In this document: one piece after another, positions 43,701 through 50,949 of the stretch
Layout: each line of letters begins with the position of its first letter
Numbering within the stretch: position 1 is the first letter of the stretch
Source of the DNA: Platerodrilus igneus
Taxonomy: Eukaryota; Arthropoda; Insecta; Coleoptera; Lycidae
Assembly: GCA_036346225.1 (NCBI GenBank)
Contig: JARFIW010000999.1
Coordinates: 5,067,001-5,131,000 of the forward strand
DNA length: 64,000 bases
Direction of reading: 5' to 3'
Notes under the pieces: model-generated
Database searches by the model: none
Seen by the model: only the letters and a program-made list of their open reading frames with translations
What the model was told of the DNA's origin: nothing
Program-made: the position numbers and the translations under genes

Positions 43701-46429
43701 GAAAACATATTGCAGATAAATGAACAGCAAGAAACACAAGAAGATGAAACAGAAGAAAATCTAGACGTGGAAAATGATGCAGGACCATCTCATGATGAAG
43801 CACTTCATGCCCTGGAAACAGCTCTGAAGTGGTTTGAAAAACAAACAGAGAGTGATACTGTGAGTTTACTGCAGCTGAAACGAATTCGTGACATAGCAGC
43901 AATGAAAAGAAAAAGTGGCTTACGTCAAATGACAATTACCAAATATTTTAAACCAAATTAAACTTATGTATGTATGTACATATGTACATATTATGTACAT
44001 ATGTATTTTATTTTATGATTACCAAACGCAAATTACCAAATATGTATGTACAATGTTGAAAAATGTATCTCTTACCACTTTTTTAATAAACATTGATTTT
44101 CGTTAATATGTATTTGTTGTTTTTGAATAACACAATTGTACATATGTATGTACTACATATGTATGCATAAAGCCCGCTTTTCTTCATACATTCGATTATC
44201 CGGATTTTCGAGTATCCGGATGCCTAACGACAACAATTAATCCGGTTAATCGAGTTTCTACTGTATTCTCAATAGTTGGTTGCTTTATAGTGAGTATTGG
44301 ATGAGCTATTTTAGAATACTTTAGTCCTTTGGAATGAAGTTTTACATTATATATTCCAGCTTTTGGCATATCAAATTTTTTTTGGAGTAGGCACAAAAGA
44401 AACATGAACATTTCCAGGTGCTGGTTGTAGCCAGCCTTTAAAAATCAGATTTGTCAGCCAAAGTTCAGAAAAGGAACACTTTCCAGGCATTTTTACAAGA
44501 AAGTTTTCACTTTAAGTACATACGCACTGTGTAAACTTAAAAACGTAAAATCTTGTCGCGTTACAAATAATCAAAACAAAACATCTCATGTTTTATTTAC
44601 GACTGTCAGAAATATACACACAAAACTACTGCTGAAACATTGATAAGCCGCTATTTCTAATTTCAAGGCATCAAACAAAACCGCAGGGTTTATATAACCC
44701 AACCGAATAAATGTATAATGCAAAGACAGGCTGCTTTTGGTGCGATGAAGGAATTTTTTGTCATTTAACATTTATTTGCTGCTACATCTGAAGTATGGCT
44801 ATAAAATTTTACGACGTATTTGTGGAAATACATACGATAAACAAACAATAAAGAAAAAATGACCAAGATATAGGGATTTAGTGACTTTTCGTTACTTTAG
44901 TTACCGCAAAACAAAATTCGTGTCTTTTTCGAGATAGTAGACACCCTGTATACATTCTTGGTGTGTACATCATATTATGGATGTTGTATCCAAAAATGAC
45001 AAACTGTAAATCTTCATTACAAAAAAGTTTGAAATACACGATTTGCTTGTCTAATTTTCTCAGTTTTTACATTTAGGGAGGCTAATCTAGTTCACGCCTT
45101 AATTGAAGTTGACCAATGATTTCTTGGCTGTCCAAGCAGAAACGACATTAAAGGAAATTGCATGAAATGGAGTAAGCAAAGGAGAGGACAAAGAAACACT
45201 TAAATGTGTAGGGAAAGTATTGGAATGTTTATACCGTAGTCATCGATTTGAAATTACATTATTCCATAGTTTATTTATGTAACTGTCAATTGACGATTGA
45301 ATTATATTGAAATTATAAAAATAAACACATTTTAAAAATTTTGTGTTATTGACCTGCAATTGTGTGATTTCATGGACAATATAGGACAGTATTCATATAT
45401 TAATAAAACAAAACCCATATTTTATATATACACCTCAAAATAGACTACTTTCAAAACAAAAGTTGTTCAAATATTTACCTTTACAGCAAGCTAATCATTT
45501 CCATAATCACCAAAATTGAAATGCGATAGTTCAAGAACTATCTTCCCAGTTATTTTAAGACCCTGGGTACAGGTCCGCCAAGGATCGACTTGGCTTCCTG
45601 ATTCAGTAAATTGCTTTTGGATTTAGCTTAGTTTAGTGATGTCAAATGCAGACCTGTGCTTTTAATAATAGAAATTTTTAATTATTAATCACTGTTCTGC
45701 ATTAGCAGATCATTTTATATTTTAAGTTTCAGTAGAAAGCAAAAAACAATTAACCTAATGTATTATAATAGAGTACGCGCCAATAAGAATAAAGACCCTT
45801 TTAGTATATACCAAAGAGGTTTCCTTAGTTGTACTACTCTATCTAGGCTAGTTTTTGTACTATTTTAATAAAAATATACGTTTCTAGAGATAAACGATCC
45901 TTTTATCGCTATGTACAAACAGTACATACAAAAAAAAACATTTAATATTATATTAGGCTCAGGCTGCTTTTTAGCACAACGAATTTTTAAAAAGTGTATT
46001 ACTCTACAAAAAAAATCACCCCGACATGTATATCATTTAGCACAAAAATGTACCCTTGTCATAAAGATCAAGTTCCTATTATGTTTTAGAAGACATGCAA
46101 ACACATGTCGCTACTATTTAAATCCAAAAGCATTTTACATTCAGGTCAACATACTTGACGGTGCCGCTGAAACGCTTATCCTTTTGTGGATCATAATTCT
46201 TAAGACCAATTTGGATCTCCACAGTTTCCAGAAACTTTCTCTTTTTTTCTTGTGAAGAGGTAAGAACCGTATTTACAGCTTCATAAAGGGTTTCTCGGGA
46301 TACCTTAGACCTAAATTAAAAATTATTATTGGAAATTATTTGTACACTATATAATTAAGAATAATTTAAATATAAAAACCAAATTATATCGAGGATGGGC
46401 ATAATATTATTGGAAAATACTTACGCCAT
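31766..46429 (-). CDS. RpL10A: Ribosomal protein L10a (uL1), complete, four coding exons
   Basis: Large-subunit protein of the L1 stalk, in the cytosolic ribosome. Coding exons in order: 46429-46425 (ATGGC), 46310-46155, 32470-32149 and 31936-31766, with GT-AG introns of 114 bp, 13,684 bp and 212 bp. Spliced length is 654 nt, 217 residues, the usual family length. Landmarks: [39 protein letters not shown] joined across the long intron to [41 protein letters not shown], and the ending [10 protein letters not shown]. No frameshift or stop. An AATAAA lies on the - strand at about 31741-31736, some 25 bp past the stop. A pyrimidine tract at 46475-46463 (- strand) would suit a TOP-type transcription start. 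The huge second intron is filled with nested transposons. Confidence 0.97.
33150..35370 (+). pseudogene. Copia-type LTR retrotransposon internal region, heavily decayed
   Basis: Within the RpL10A intron and antisense to it. Read across frames: [13 protein letters not shown] (pre-integrase region, about 33380); [15 protein letters not shown] (33640-33690), the GAG-pre-integrase/zinc block; [20 protein letters not shown] (about 33780-33835), integrase with the catalytic Asp; [14 protein letters not shown] (about 34565) and [19 protein letters not shown] sequence (about 34715), integrase carboxy part; and [20 protein letters not shown] (about 35230), the start of RT. Stops and frameshifts are frequent. 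Roughly 33850-34540 interrupts the integrase and may be a further insertion. No LTRs were identified. Confidence 0.7.
35435..35700 (+). mobile_element. tRNA-derived SINE, tandem copy A
   Basis: Forward-oriented member of the same SINE family. The head is decayed (GTGACCTAGTTGG for the A box, B box lost). The body has CACCCTCGTTCGGATGA and TTTTTACCTTGCATAGAAC. Confidence 0.75.
35725..35955 (+). mobile_element. tRNA-derived SINE, tandem copy B
   Basis: A perfect A box (TAGCTTAGTTGG at about 35737) and B box (GGTTCGAATCC at about 35779), followed by the family body. It is joined to the next copy by AAATGTAAGGGCTATTGG, the same linker sequence found in front of this copy. Confidence 0.85.
35956..36250 (+). 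mobile_element. tRNA-derived SINE, tandem copy C
   Basis: B box GGTTCGATTCTC at about 36008; A box decayed (TTGCTTAGTCAG). It contains an expanded (GT)n run at 36111-36128 where other copies have only a few GT units, and ends with TTTGGGTGGAGCATTG. Confidence 0.8.
36605..36825 (-). mobile_element. tRNA-derived SINE
   Basis: Reverse-oriented copy. On the + strand it ends with the complement of the tRNA-like head (ACCAACTAAGCTATGAAG). Its B-box complement is GATTGGAACCTGGG. It is immediately followed by a MITE. Confidence 0.75.
36826..37242. mobile_element. MITE with 16-bp TIRs and internal tandem duplication
   Basis: The ends are GCTGGAATGACCATGA (36826-36841) and its complement at 37227-37242. 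Internally, about 140 bp starting at GAATGACC is repeated once (36829 and 36974 onward), each unit ending in GATTTAAAGTG/AATTTAAAGTG. No clear target duplication was found. Confidence 0.7.
37350..37803. mobile_element. Non-autonomous element with CTACRTTTATCTCG inverted ends
   Basis: CTACATTTATCTCG at 37350 and its near-perfect complement at 37790-37803. The subterminal regions carry inverted copies of a GATCCGATCGAA motif (37408 and 37709 areas) and GTTTATATCGA motifs. There is no coding sequence. Confidence 0.55.
38340..39091 (-). pseudogene. hAT transposase carboxy-terminal part
   Basis: Reads [17 protein letters not shown] just after the Merlin insertion, then a decayed stretch, then [11 protein letters not shown] and, in another frame, [19 protein letters not shown] and [15 protein letters not shown]. 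This corresponds to the hAT carboxy region (serine/HGNA block, then SLxAQR). Multiple frameshifts are present. The same region is found in the fragment at 28935-29387. Confidence 0.75.
39275..39305. promoter_or_regulatory. Two NRF-1/Erect-wing-type palindromes in the Merlin 5' region
   Basis: TGCGCATGCGCG (39275-39286) and TGCGCATGCGCA (39294-39305) both fit YGCGCAYGCGCR, the NRF-1 consensus shared by the insect homologue Erect wing. They lie about 170 bp upstream of the transposase ATG, and a half site follows at about 39321. Binding is inferred from consensus only. Confidence 0.5.
39478..40590 (+). pseudogene. Merlin/ISXO2-like transposase, spliced, inactivated
   Basis: Exons inferred: 39478-39738; about 39793-39909; about 39969-40330; about 40378-40590, with GT-AG introns. 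Exon 1 has a Cys/His-containing amino domain ([34 protein letters not shown]). Exon 3 has [19 protein letters not shown] (catalytic Asp), [24 protein letters not shown] and [20 protein letters not shown] (second Asp), then VNHSKYF. Exon 4 has [14 protein letters not shown], with the third acidic residue, and a frameshifted end [20 protein letters not shown]. Stops lie at TAG 40057, TGA 40258 and TGA 40420. The last two replace the tryptophans expected at SDxWxAY and ExxWxxxK. The catalytic acidic residues are still present. Confidence 0.85.
40674..40735 (+). repeat. Interstitial TTAGG telomere-type repeats
   Basis: A run of about eleven TTAGG units with a few variants (TTGGG, TTAGT, TTAAG). 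TTAGG is the ancestral arthropod telomere unit. It lies inside the Merlin element, between the transposase stop and the right TIR. Confidence 0.85.
40928..42133 (-). pseudogene. hAT transposase central catalytic part
   Basis: Over 375 codons are open (42053-40923). Motifs: [20 protein letters not shown], with the first catalytic Asp ([10 protein letters not shown] in full context); [20 protein letters not shown], with the second Asp; [15 protein letters not shown], the CxxH-type block; and [15 protein letters not shown]. The layout matches hAT transposases that insertion databases often list as ZBED/KRAB-ZNF-like host relatives. It stops where the Merlin element begins. The rest, including the third acidic residue region, continues at 39091-38360. 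The long open frame suggests the hAT was coding-competent until recently. Confidence 0.85.
42136..44263 (+). mobile_element. Tigger/pogo (Tc1/mariner superfamily) DNA transposon
   Basis: Bounded by CAGTAAAAACTCGATTATCC and the complement of CAGTAGAAACTCGATTAACC. TA is duplicated on both sides (42134-42135 and 44264-44265). Subterminal ATCCGGA motifs recur. Length is 2128 bp. It encodes a nearly full pogo-type transposase on the + strand and is inserted in the hAT transposase gene. Confidence 0.95.
42365..43961 (+). pseudogene. Tigger/pogo transposase (CENP-B-like HTH, DDE_1), frameshifted
   Basis: From ATG 42365: [11 protein letters not shown] then, after a frameshift near 42400, a psq/CENP-B-type HTH ([20 protein letters not shown]). 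A second HTH follows ([33 protein letters not shown]). The DDE catalytic region shows [20 protein letters not shown] (first Asp), [16 protein letters not shown] (second Asp) and, in a shifted frame, [20 protein letters not shown] (third Asp). The carboxy tail (43569-43961) is acidic and ends [11 protein letters not shown], a PCNA-binding (PIP-box) pattern. Lesions: frameshift near 42400, in-frame TAA at 43093, frameshift at 43300, stop near 43436. Pogo-family transposases are known to carry PIP boxes. Confidence 0.9.
44266..44492 (-). pseudogene. hAT transposase amino-terminal BED-like domain
   Basis: From ATG 44492: [20 protein letters not shown], then [20 protein letters not shown] and [20 protein letters not shown]. 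The F..KWL....FK.WL..V.G.....F C..C.K.F....G..AL..H..G.KH pattern is that of BED-like domains. Several of the expected cysteines are not evident. A run of eight A (44371-44378) causes a frameshift. The Tigger insertion ends this piece at 44266 and the frame resumes at 42133. Confidence 0.7.
44949..46154. other. RpL10A intron 2, no element recognised
   Basis: AT-rich intron sequence adjacent to the exon at 46155. No supported feature. Confidence 0.5.
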
Positions 46430-46462
46430 GTCACACACTTAAACAGCAAACGAGGTCTAGAA

Positions 46463-46475
46463 CTAAAAGAAAGAA
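46463..46475 (-). promoter_or_regulatory. Candidate 5' TOP pyrimidine tract of RpL10A
   Basis: On the - strand TTCTTTCTTTTAG lies about 35 bp upstream of the ATG. Ribosomal protein genes usually start transcription at a C inside such a tract. Assigned by position only. Confidence 0.4.
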
Positions 46476-46876
46476 CACGACTTCATAAAAGGAAGATAGA
46501 ATATAAAGGAAAGAGATATTTGACAGTGTGACATGTGCAAGTCATTAATAGCTGTGGCTAGAATTACGCTAATCTAAAACCCAAATTTCTTCGTTTAAAT
46601 TAAAACAAACTAAACACTAATTCCCGTTTGCACCACACTCATAATTCCTGATTTAAGGGTTCCGTAGCGTTAAAAGGAGAATATCATGTACTTTTCGTTT
46701 GCATCGCTCAAATAAGTGTTCTTAAGAATAACTTAAACTAAGTAGCCAAATTTCGTCTCTTAAATATGTTAAGGAGCAATTTCTAACCTCAAACTTAATG
46801 TAAACAAATATCAATTTTTCCCTTCATAATTTATTAGTAACAATTTCTTCCCTAGTTTAAGTGTTTTTGTATAATT

Positions 46877-48205
46877 ATGAAGTTTTTAAATGATGATTTA
46901 GACATTTTGGATATTGTGGACAACAGGTTTCCCAGGCGGACTAATAAAAGATCCAATTATTTTGATGAAATGGATGAGTTGACATTTTTTCAAAGATTTA
47001 GATTAACCAAAAAAAACTATTTTACAAGTATTGACTCAAATCGAGCATGTGTTAGAATTTGATGAGGATAAGTAAGTTGCAGTGTTATATATGTGCTAAC
47101 TTTAAATTTTGCAGAATTAACAAAATACATTATATCCAATAGTATAAACTATTTTTGTAGAAATAACGGTGTTACTTCGATAAATCAGGTGCTAACAACT
47201 CCGCGCTTTTATGCCACTGGTGCTCATTTATCCACTGTGGCGGATTTTATTGGTGTGCATACATTCACTGCTTCTCGAATAGTTAAGAGGGTGTCTGAGG
47301 TATTAGCAGGTTTAAGATCGAATTATATTAAAATGCCTAAGATTCATGTGAGTTTAACTGTTCAGAATGACTTTTATCAAACTGCTTCCTTCCCAATAGT
47401 CATTGGATGTATTGATGAAACACATTCGAGTACAATCACCTGGTAAATAAATTTATATTAAAGCAAGAATACATTCAATCATTTTTTATTGTAATTATAA
47501 TAATACATAAGAAAAGTGTATTTTATATTATATAACCTACTTTTTTAGGTAGAGCGGATGCAGAAATTTTTAGGAATCGCAAAGGTTACTTTTCAATAAA
47601 TGTTCAAGTAGTAAGTGACAGGAATTTCAAGATACGTGATATTGTGGCACGGTGGCCAGGATCGCCACATGATAACACAATATTCAATCACAGTAATATA
47701 CATGCCAGATTTGAGCAAGAGGAGTTTCAAAACCGTGTTTTGCTGGGTAAGATAATATTTATGTCCTTATTTCAAAAATAAAATAGCTAGTGTTTATTCG
47801 TAGATACATATTATGCTATATTTCAGGTGATAATGGCTATGCATTACACAATTTTTTGTCGACGCCTTTGGCAAACCCAGTAATGCGAGGCGAAATCCTT
47901 TATAATAAAGCTCACATTCGTACTAGGAATTGTATAGAGAGGTTGTTTGGAGTTATAAAACGGAGATTTCAGTGTTGGCATATGGAATAAGATTAAACAT
48001 TGAAACAGCTTTATCAGTTATAGTAACCACCGCAGTTTTACACATAGTGGTTGCCATGAACGAAGAAGAACCTCCTCTTGAGGTAAACATTAATGAGCTC
48101 CATTACTTCATTGAAATGGGTAATATTCCGGACCAGCCTAATCATTCTAACCAAGTGGGCAATTATAGGGATGGAATAATAAACAACTTTCACAATCTAT
48201 CTTAA
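46877..48205 (+). pseudogene. HARBI1-like Harbinger transposase
   Basis: Amino-terminal exon 46877-47070 (DELTFFQRFRLTKK, the FRxRFRLSK pattern), then 47105-47443 (FIGVHTFTASRIVKRVSEVL, the HTH region; FPIVIGCIDETH with the first catalytic Asp), an intron with donor CCTG|GTAAAT, and 47567-47749 (DAEIFRNRKGYFSINVQVVS; ARWPGSPHDNTIFN with the second Asp). A further intron leads to 47827-48205 (LLGDNGYALHNFLSTPLANP; RNCIERLFGVIKRRF with the Glu). Lesions: a one-base deletion after IDETH, so the expected HIRVQSPG reads in another frame, and a frame change near 47985. The catalytic triad is retained. Confidence 0.88.
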
Positions 48206-48354
48206 TAAATAAGAAATTATTATAATATATTTTGTATTAACAATTGTGCATTTTAATCTATCTATATCATTAAATCAGGACCCTCTAACAAATCTATGTC
48301 TATATCTGAATAACCAGCATTTGATAATTCTTTTTTCTTTAGTGCAACATCAAA

Positions 48355-48397
48355 CCAGTTCTAACCAGTTCTAGGACTGAAGACCTAATGATGATGA
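48355..48397 (+). mobile_element. 43-bp RTE LINE 3' tip with 12-bp target-site duplication
   Basis: The insert carries the RTE 3' signature (CCAGTTCTAGGACTGAAGAC then CTAATGATGATGA). It is flanked on both sides by TGCAACATCAAA (48343-48354 and 48398-48409). Deleting insert plus one repeat restores the Harbinger partner-protein reading frame. Confidence 0.9.
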
Positions 48398-49034
48398 TGC
48401 AACATCAAAACGCCATAGCTTTATTCTTAAATTATACTCTTTTTCCAAAGAATCTGCTAAAGGCATTTTTTGGTCAATTAGTGCTTCATGCTTTTCACCT
48501 AGTCTAGAAGATCGGACGCTTTCTAGAGGTGTTATGCACTTTGTTTATTTTTTGTTTTGGTTTTGGAATGTTTGTCTGCAATAAAAGTAACATTCACAAA
48601 CAAAGACAGTACACATGATAAAAATATATATCTCGATATGAATAAAGTTTATAAGCTTACATTATTCACATTTGCCTGTAAGATTGGGTGCAGGGATTTT
48701 TTTTAATCTAGTGGTTTTATTCTGCTTCAATTGTGTGGTTGTTCGGAAGTTGTATCTTAAAAACAAATACGAGCATGATTTTAATTTGGAAATTTGGTCA
48801 CATATAGTGGACAGTAAATATTATTACTAGCGTTGTGATTTAATAAGTAATGTTATGATTTTATTTACAAATTGGTCATATTTTGTGATTATAAAATAGG
48901 TTAGTACCTCAACTATGACATTTTCTATCTCTGCTTGATATACGACTTCTATATTGGATTTTGGACTTTCTTCATGGATTGTGTTACATGCCGAAAATCG
49001 GCATTTAAACATTTCTGTAAGTTTCTAATTTGCA

Positions 49035-49470
49035 AGTGATTTCGCGTCAATAATTTAAAAGACTTGTGCGTGCATTTCCGTCACTTTAGATAGTTGCGTT
49101 TGCGCAAGAGAATGCGCAGACGCGGAGTGTGCTACCTGTATTCCTTTTTCGTTCCGCAACAAAGAAAAAGAAGACAAATTAATTTGGATTCGACGAGGGG
49201 GCAAAGGATGACCCACGTCCAGAACGCTCAACCAACGCGGAGCGCCCGATTGCCGCCAAGTAGCTGCCATGCTGTAAAAAGTTCTACAGTTACGTGAGTA
49301 CCTTTTGTCTTCTTTTATATTTAAAATAAACATTTTTTGCATGTGATAATAATTTGTCCATAAATATGAAGTAACCGCTTATTGCGCAACATTTGGCAAA
49401 TATTTATTATTGTTACCAACTGTCGTAGTGGCTCTCATACATGGCGCGCCGGGATTTTAAAAGTATACCT
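49035..49470 (+). repeat. Dispersed repeat R1, copy 2
   Basis: Close to 51236-51602 in the same orientation: shared AATTTGGATT/AATTTTGAATC-type blocks, CCCACG.CC.GAA.GCTCAAC, CCGCCA, TTACGTGAG, TTTTTTG.ATGTGATAATAAT and GTCGTAGTGGCTC. Its left part (TTGCGTTTGCGCAAGAGAAT, GCAGACGCGGAGTGTG) is the reverse complement of the end of the 52541-53035 copy. Hence one family in both orientations. Confidence 0.75.
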
Positions 49471-49497
49471 TAGACTTTAGAACCTAAGTATAACAAT

Positions 49498-49900
49498 TGT
49501 TCGGTCTCTTTGTTGCACGTTCGCGTAGTTAATTTTAAGTTATTTTAAATTTGTAGTCGTAAATCAAATCCAAAGCTGTCATACATTGTCCCGTTACATC
49601 CTGTCGTAAAACTGCCTTTGTGCATGTGAAAATTAAGTAGAAAAAGGGTAGTAACAAAACACTCTCTCGTCGATCTCGGAACGAAACAGTTGTGCGTTCG
49701 GTGAGTTAGTCAATAGCGCTGCCGAATTTATTTGATAAACCCCTAAAAAACTCAGTGAAAGTGCAAAGTAACACGTACTATAATCTCGAATACAGTCCAC
49801 ATAGTTGAAGAGTAAGGAACTACATCTTAGAACAATAAAACAAGCGCGGAGGTAAGTCGATATACAAATTTATAAGACCCCCCGTGCGTAAACATGGATT
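49498..49900 (+). repeat. Dispersed repeat R2, copy 2, with conserved splice donor
   Basis: Counterpart of 19018-19428. It retains the same start (TCGGTCTCTTTG), the same splice donor (GCGGAG|GTAAGTCGAT at about 49850) and the same end (TATAAGACCCCCCG). It lies directly after R1 copy 2, inside the Harbinger element. Confidence 0.8.
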
Positions 49901-50949
49901 GTGTTCTGGAATTAAAAACTTTTATGCACCATTATGTGATTTATAACCTAGAAAGTTTCAATTACAAAAATAAAATAAACAAACGTTACTCCTCTATATT
50001 AAAGACATCGTATGTTATGATTTGTTATTACCTTTAATAGAGAGTCACAGTGAAATGGATTATCCAAGTCAAATATTGTTTTATTATTTACAATGTTCAA
50101 CAGAACGTCATCATAATCTTTCGGCCGATTAGGTGCAGCAGGTCCACCACCAGTTGTATACAAATTTTTTCGTGGCTCTCCAGCTCGTTTTCTGACATCT
50201 TGTTTTAAATTATCGAAGAATTTTTTCAAAGAATCAGTTGCCCGAAAACGATTGTTTGAGGACAGACTATTAAATTCCTTCGTTATTTTAAACCACGCTT
50301 TTTTTTATCTTGAACTGAAATAGCATCAGTTTTTTTATTTTCAATGATATCCTTATTCTTGGAGATTAGGGACAGCAAAAGTTCCATTTCTTGTGAAGAA
50401 AAATTTAAATTTCTCAATCTCTTTTTGTTCTCCATTGAACAAATCAATCACGCCAAAATTATAAAGAAAGAAATAACCATCAACATAAATCAAGGAAAAT
50501 TATAAATGAAGTAACATTTGACAATTTATGATTAATCTGTAATGCCAATCTTTACTAAAAAATTCCTAAATGACCACTTAAATTACAGCGTAGCCAACAG
50601 TATCACCTACTTAGTAAAGAGTTTGACATTCAAGTACTGGTGCAATGAAATTTGAATTAAGGACTACTTAAATTTTAAGTATTCTTTTACTATTCCTTAC
50701 TTAAGACATGCCTGGTGCAAACGAGCATAAAGGCCGGTTCTATGAATTGTTGGTTAAACTTCAGATTACTGTTAACTGTTGTTTTATACTCACAGTTTAA
50801 CTAAATTTATTAGTTTACACCCCAATCGGTGGATGAATGGGGTTTAATCTTCAGTTTGTGATTTAAGTTGCAACTTAACCTAACTTTCAGTATTTATCTA
50901 CTTGACTTGTTAGTTGTTCTTAGGGGTTTTATGATTTTGCCATTAAAAA

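Larger units (their letters stand above)
38046..44948 (-). mobile_element. hAT-superfamily DNA transposon, interrupted by Merlin and Tigger elements
   Basis: The ends are CAGGGTGTCTACT (38046) and its complement AGTAGACACCCTG (to 44948). TATACA abuts both ends (38040-38045 and 44949-44954), perhaps the remains of an 8-bp duplication. The - strand encodes a BED-type zinc finger and a hAT transposase in three pieces, separated by insertions at 39092-40927 (Merlin) and 42136-44263 (Tigger). Removing both leaves about 2.9 kb. It lies in RpL10A intron 2, in the same orientation as the gene. Confidence 0.9.
48262..50436 (-). pseudogene. Harbinger Myb/SANT-like DNA-binding partner protein
   Basis: The amino exon on the - strand starts at ATG 50436 (MENKKRLRNLNFSSQEMELL). 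After a frameshift in an A run (about 50302-50308) it shows AWFKITKEFNSLSSNNRFRA, the block LKKFFDNLKQDVRKRAGEPR, and TGGGPAAP. This is the trihelix/MADF-like domain that accompanies Harbinger transposases and is thought to bring them to DNA and the nucleus. The carboxy exon (about 48510-48262) reads LADSLEKEYNLRIKLWRFDV and KKKELSNAGYSDIDIDLLEG and ends LMI. That exon is interrupted by a 43-bp RTE insertion. The intron contains R1 and R2 copies. Confidence 0.8.
46629..50718 (+). mobile_element. PIF/Harbinger DNA transposon with two convergent genes
   Basis: GTTTGCACCA at 46629 is mirrored by TGGTGCAAAC at about 50709-50718, the inferred inverted ends. A HARBI1-type transposase reads inward from the left end (46877-48205) and a Myb/SANT-like gene reads inward from the right end (50436 down to 48262). 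The two stop codons are only about 60 bp apart. Later insertions include a 43-bp RTE tip (48355-48397), R1 (49035-49470) and R2 (49498-49900). The left end is about 200 bp upstream of the RpL10A ATG. The 3-bp target duplication was not identified. Confidence 0.75.

Noticed and set aside
45911..46255. 114-codon open frame on the + strand
   Set aside because: It overlaps the RpL10A second exon in antisense; the - strand reading is the conserved gene.
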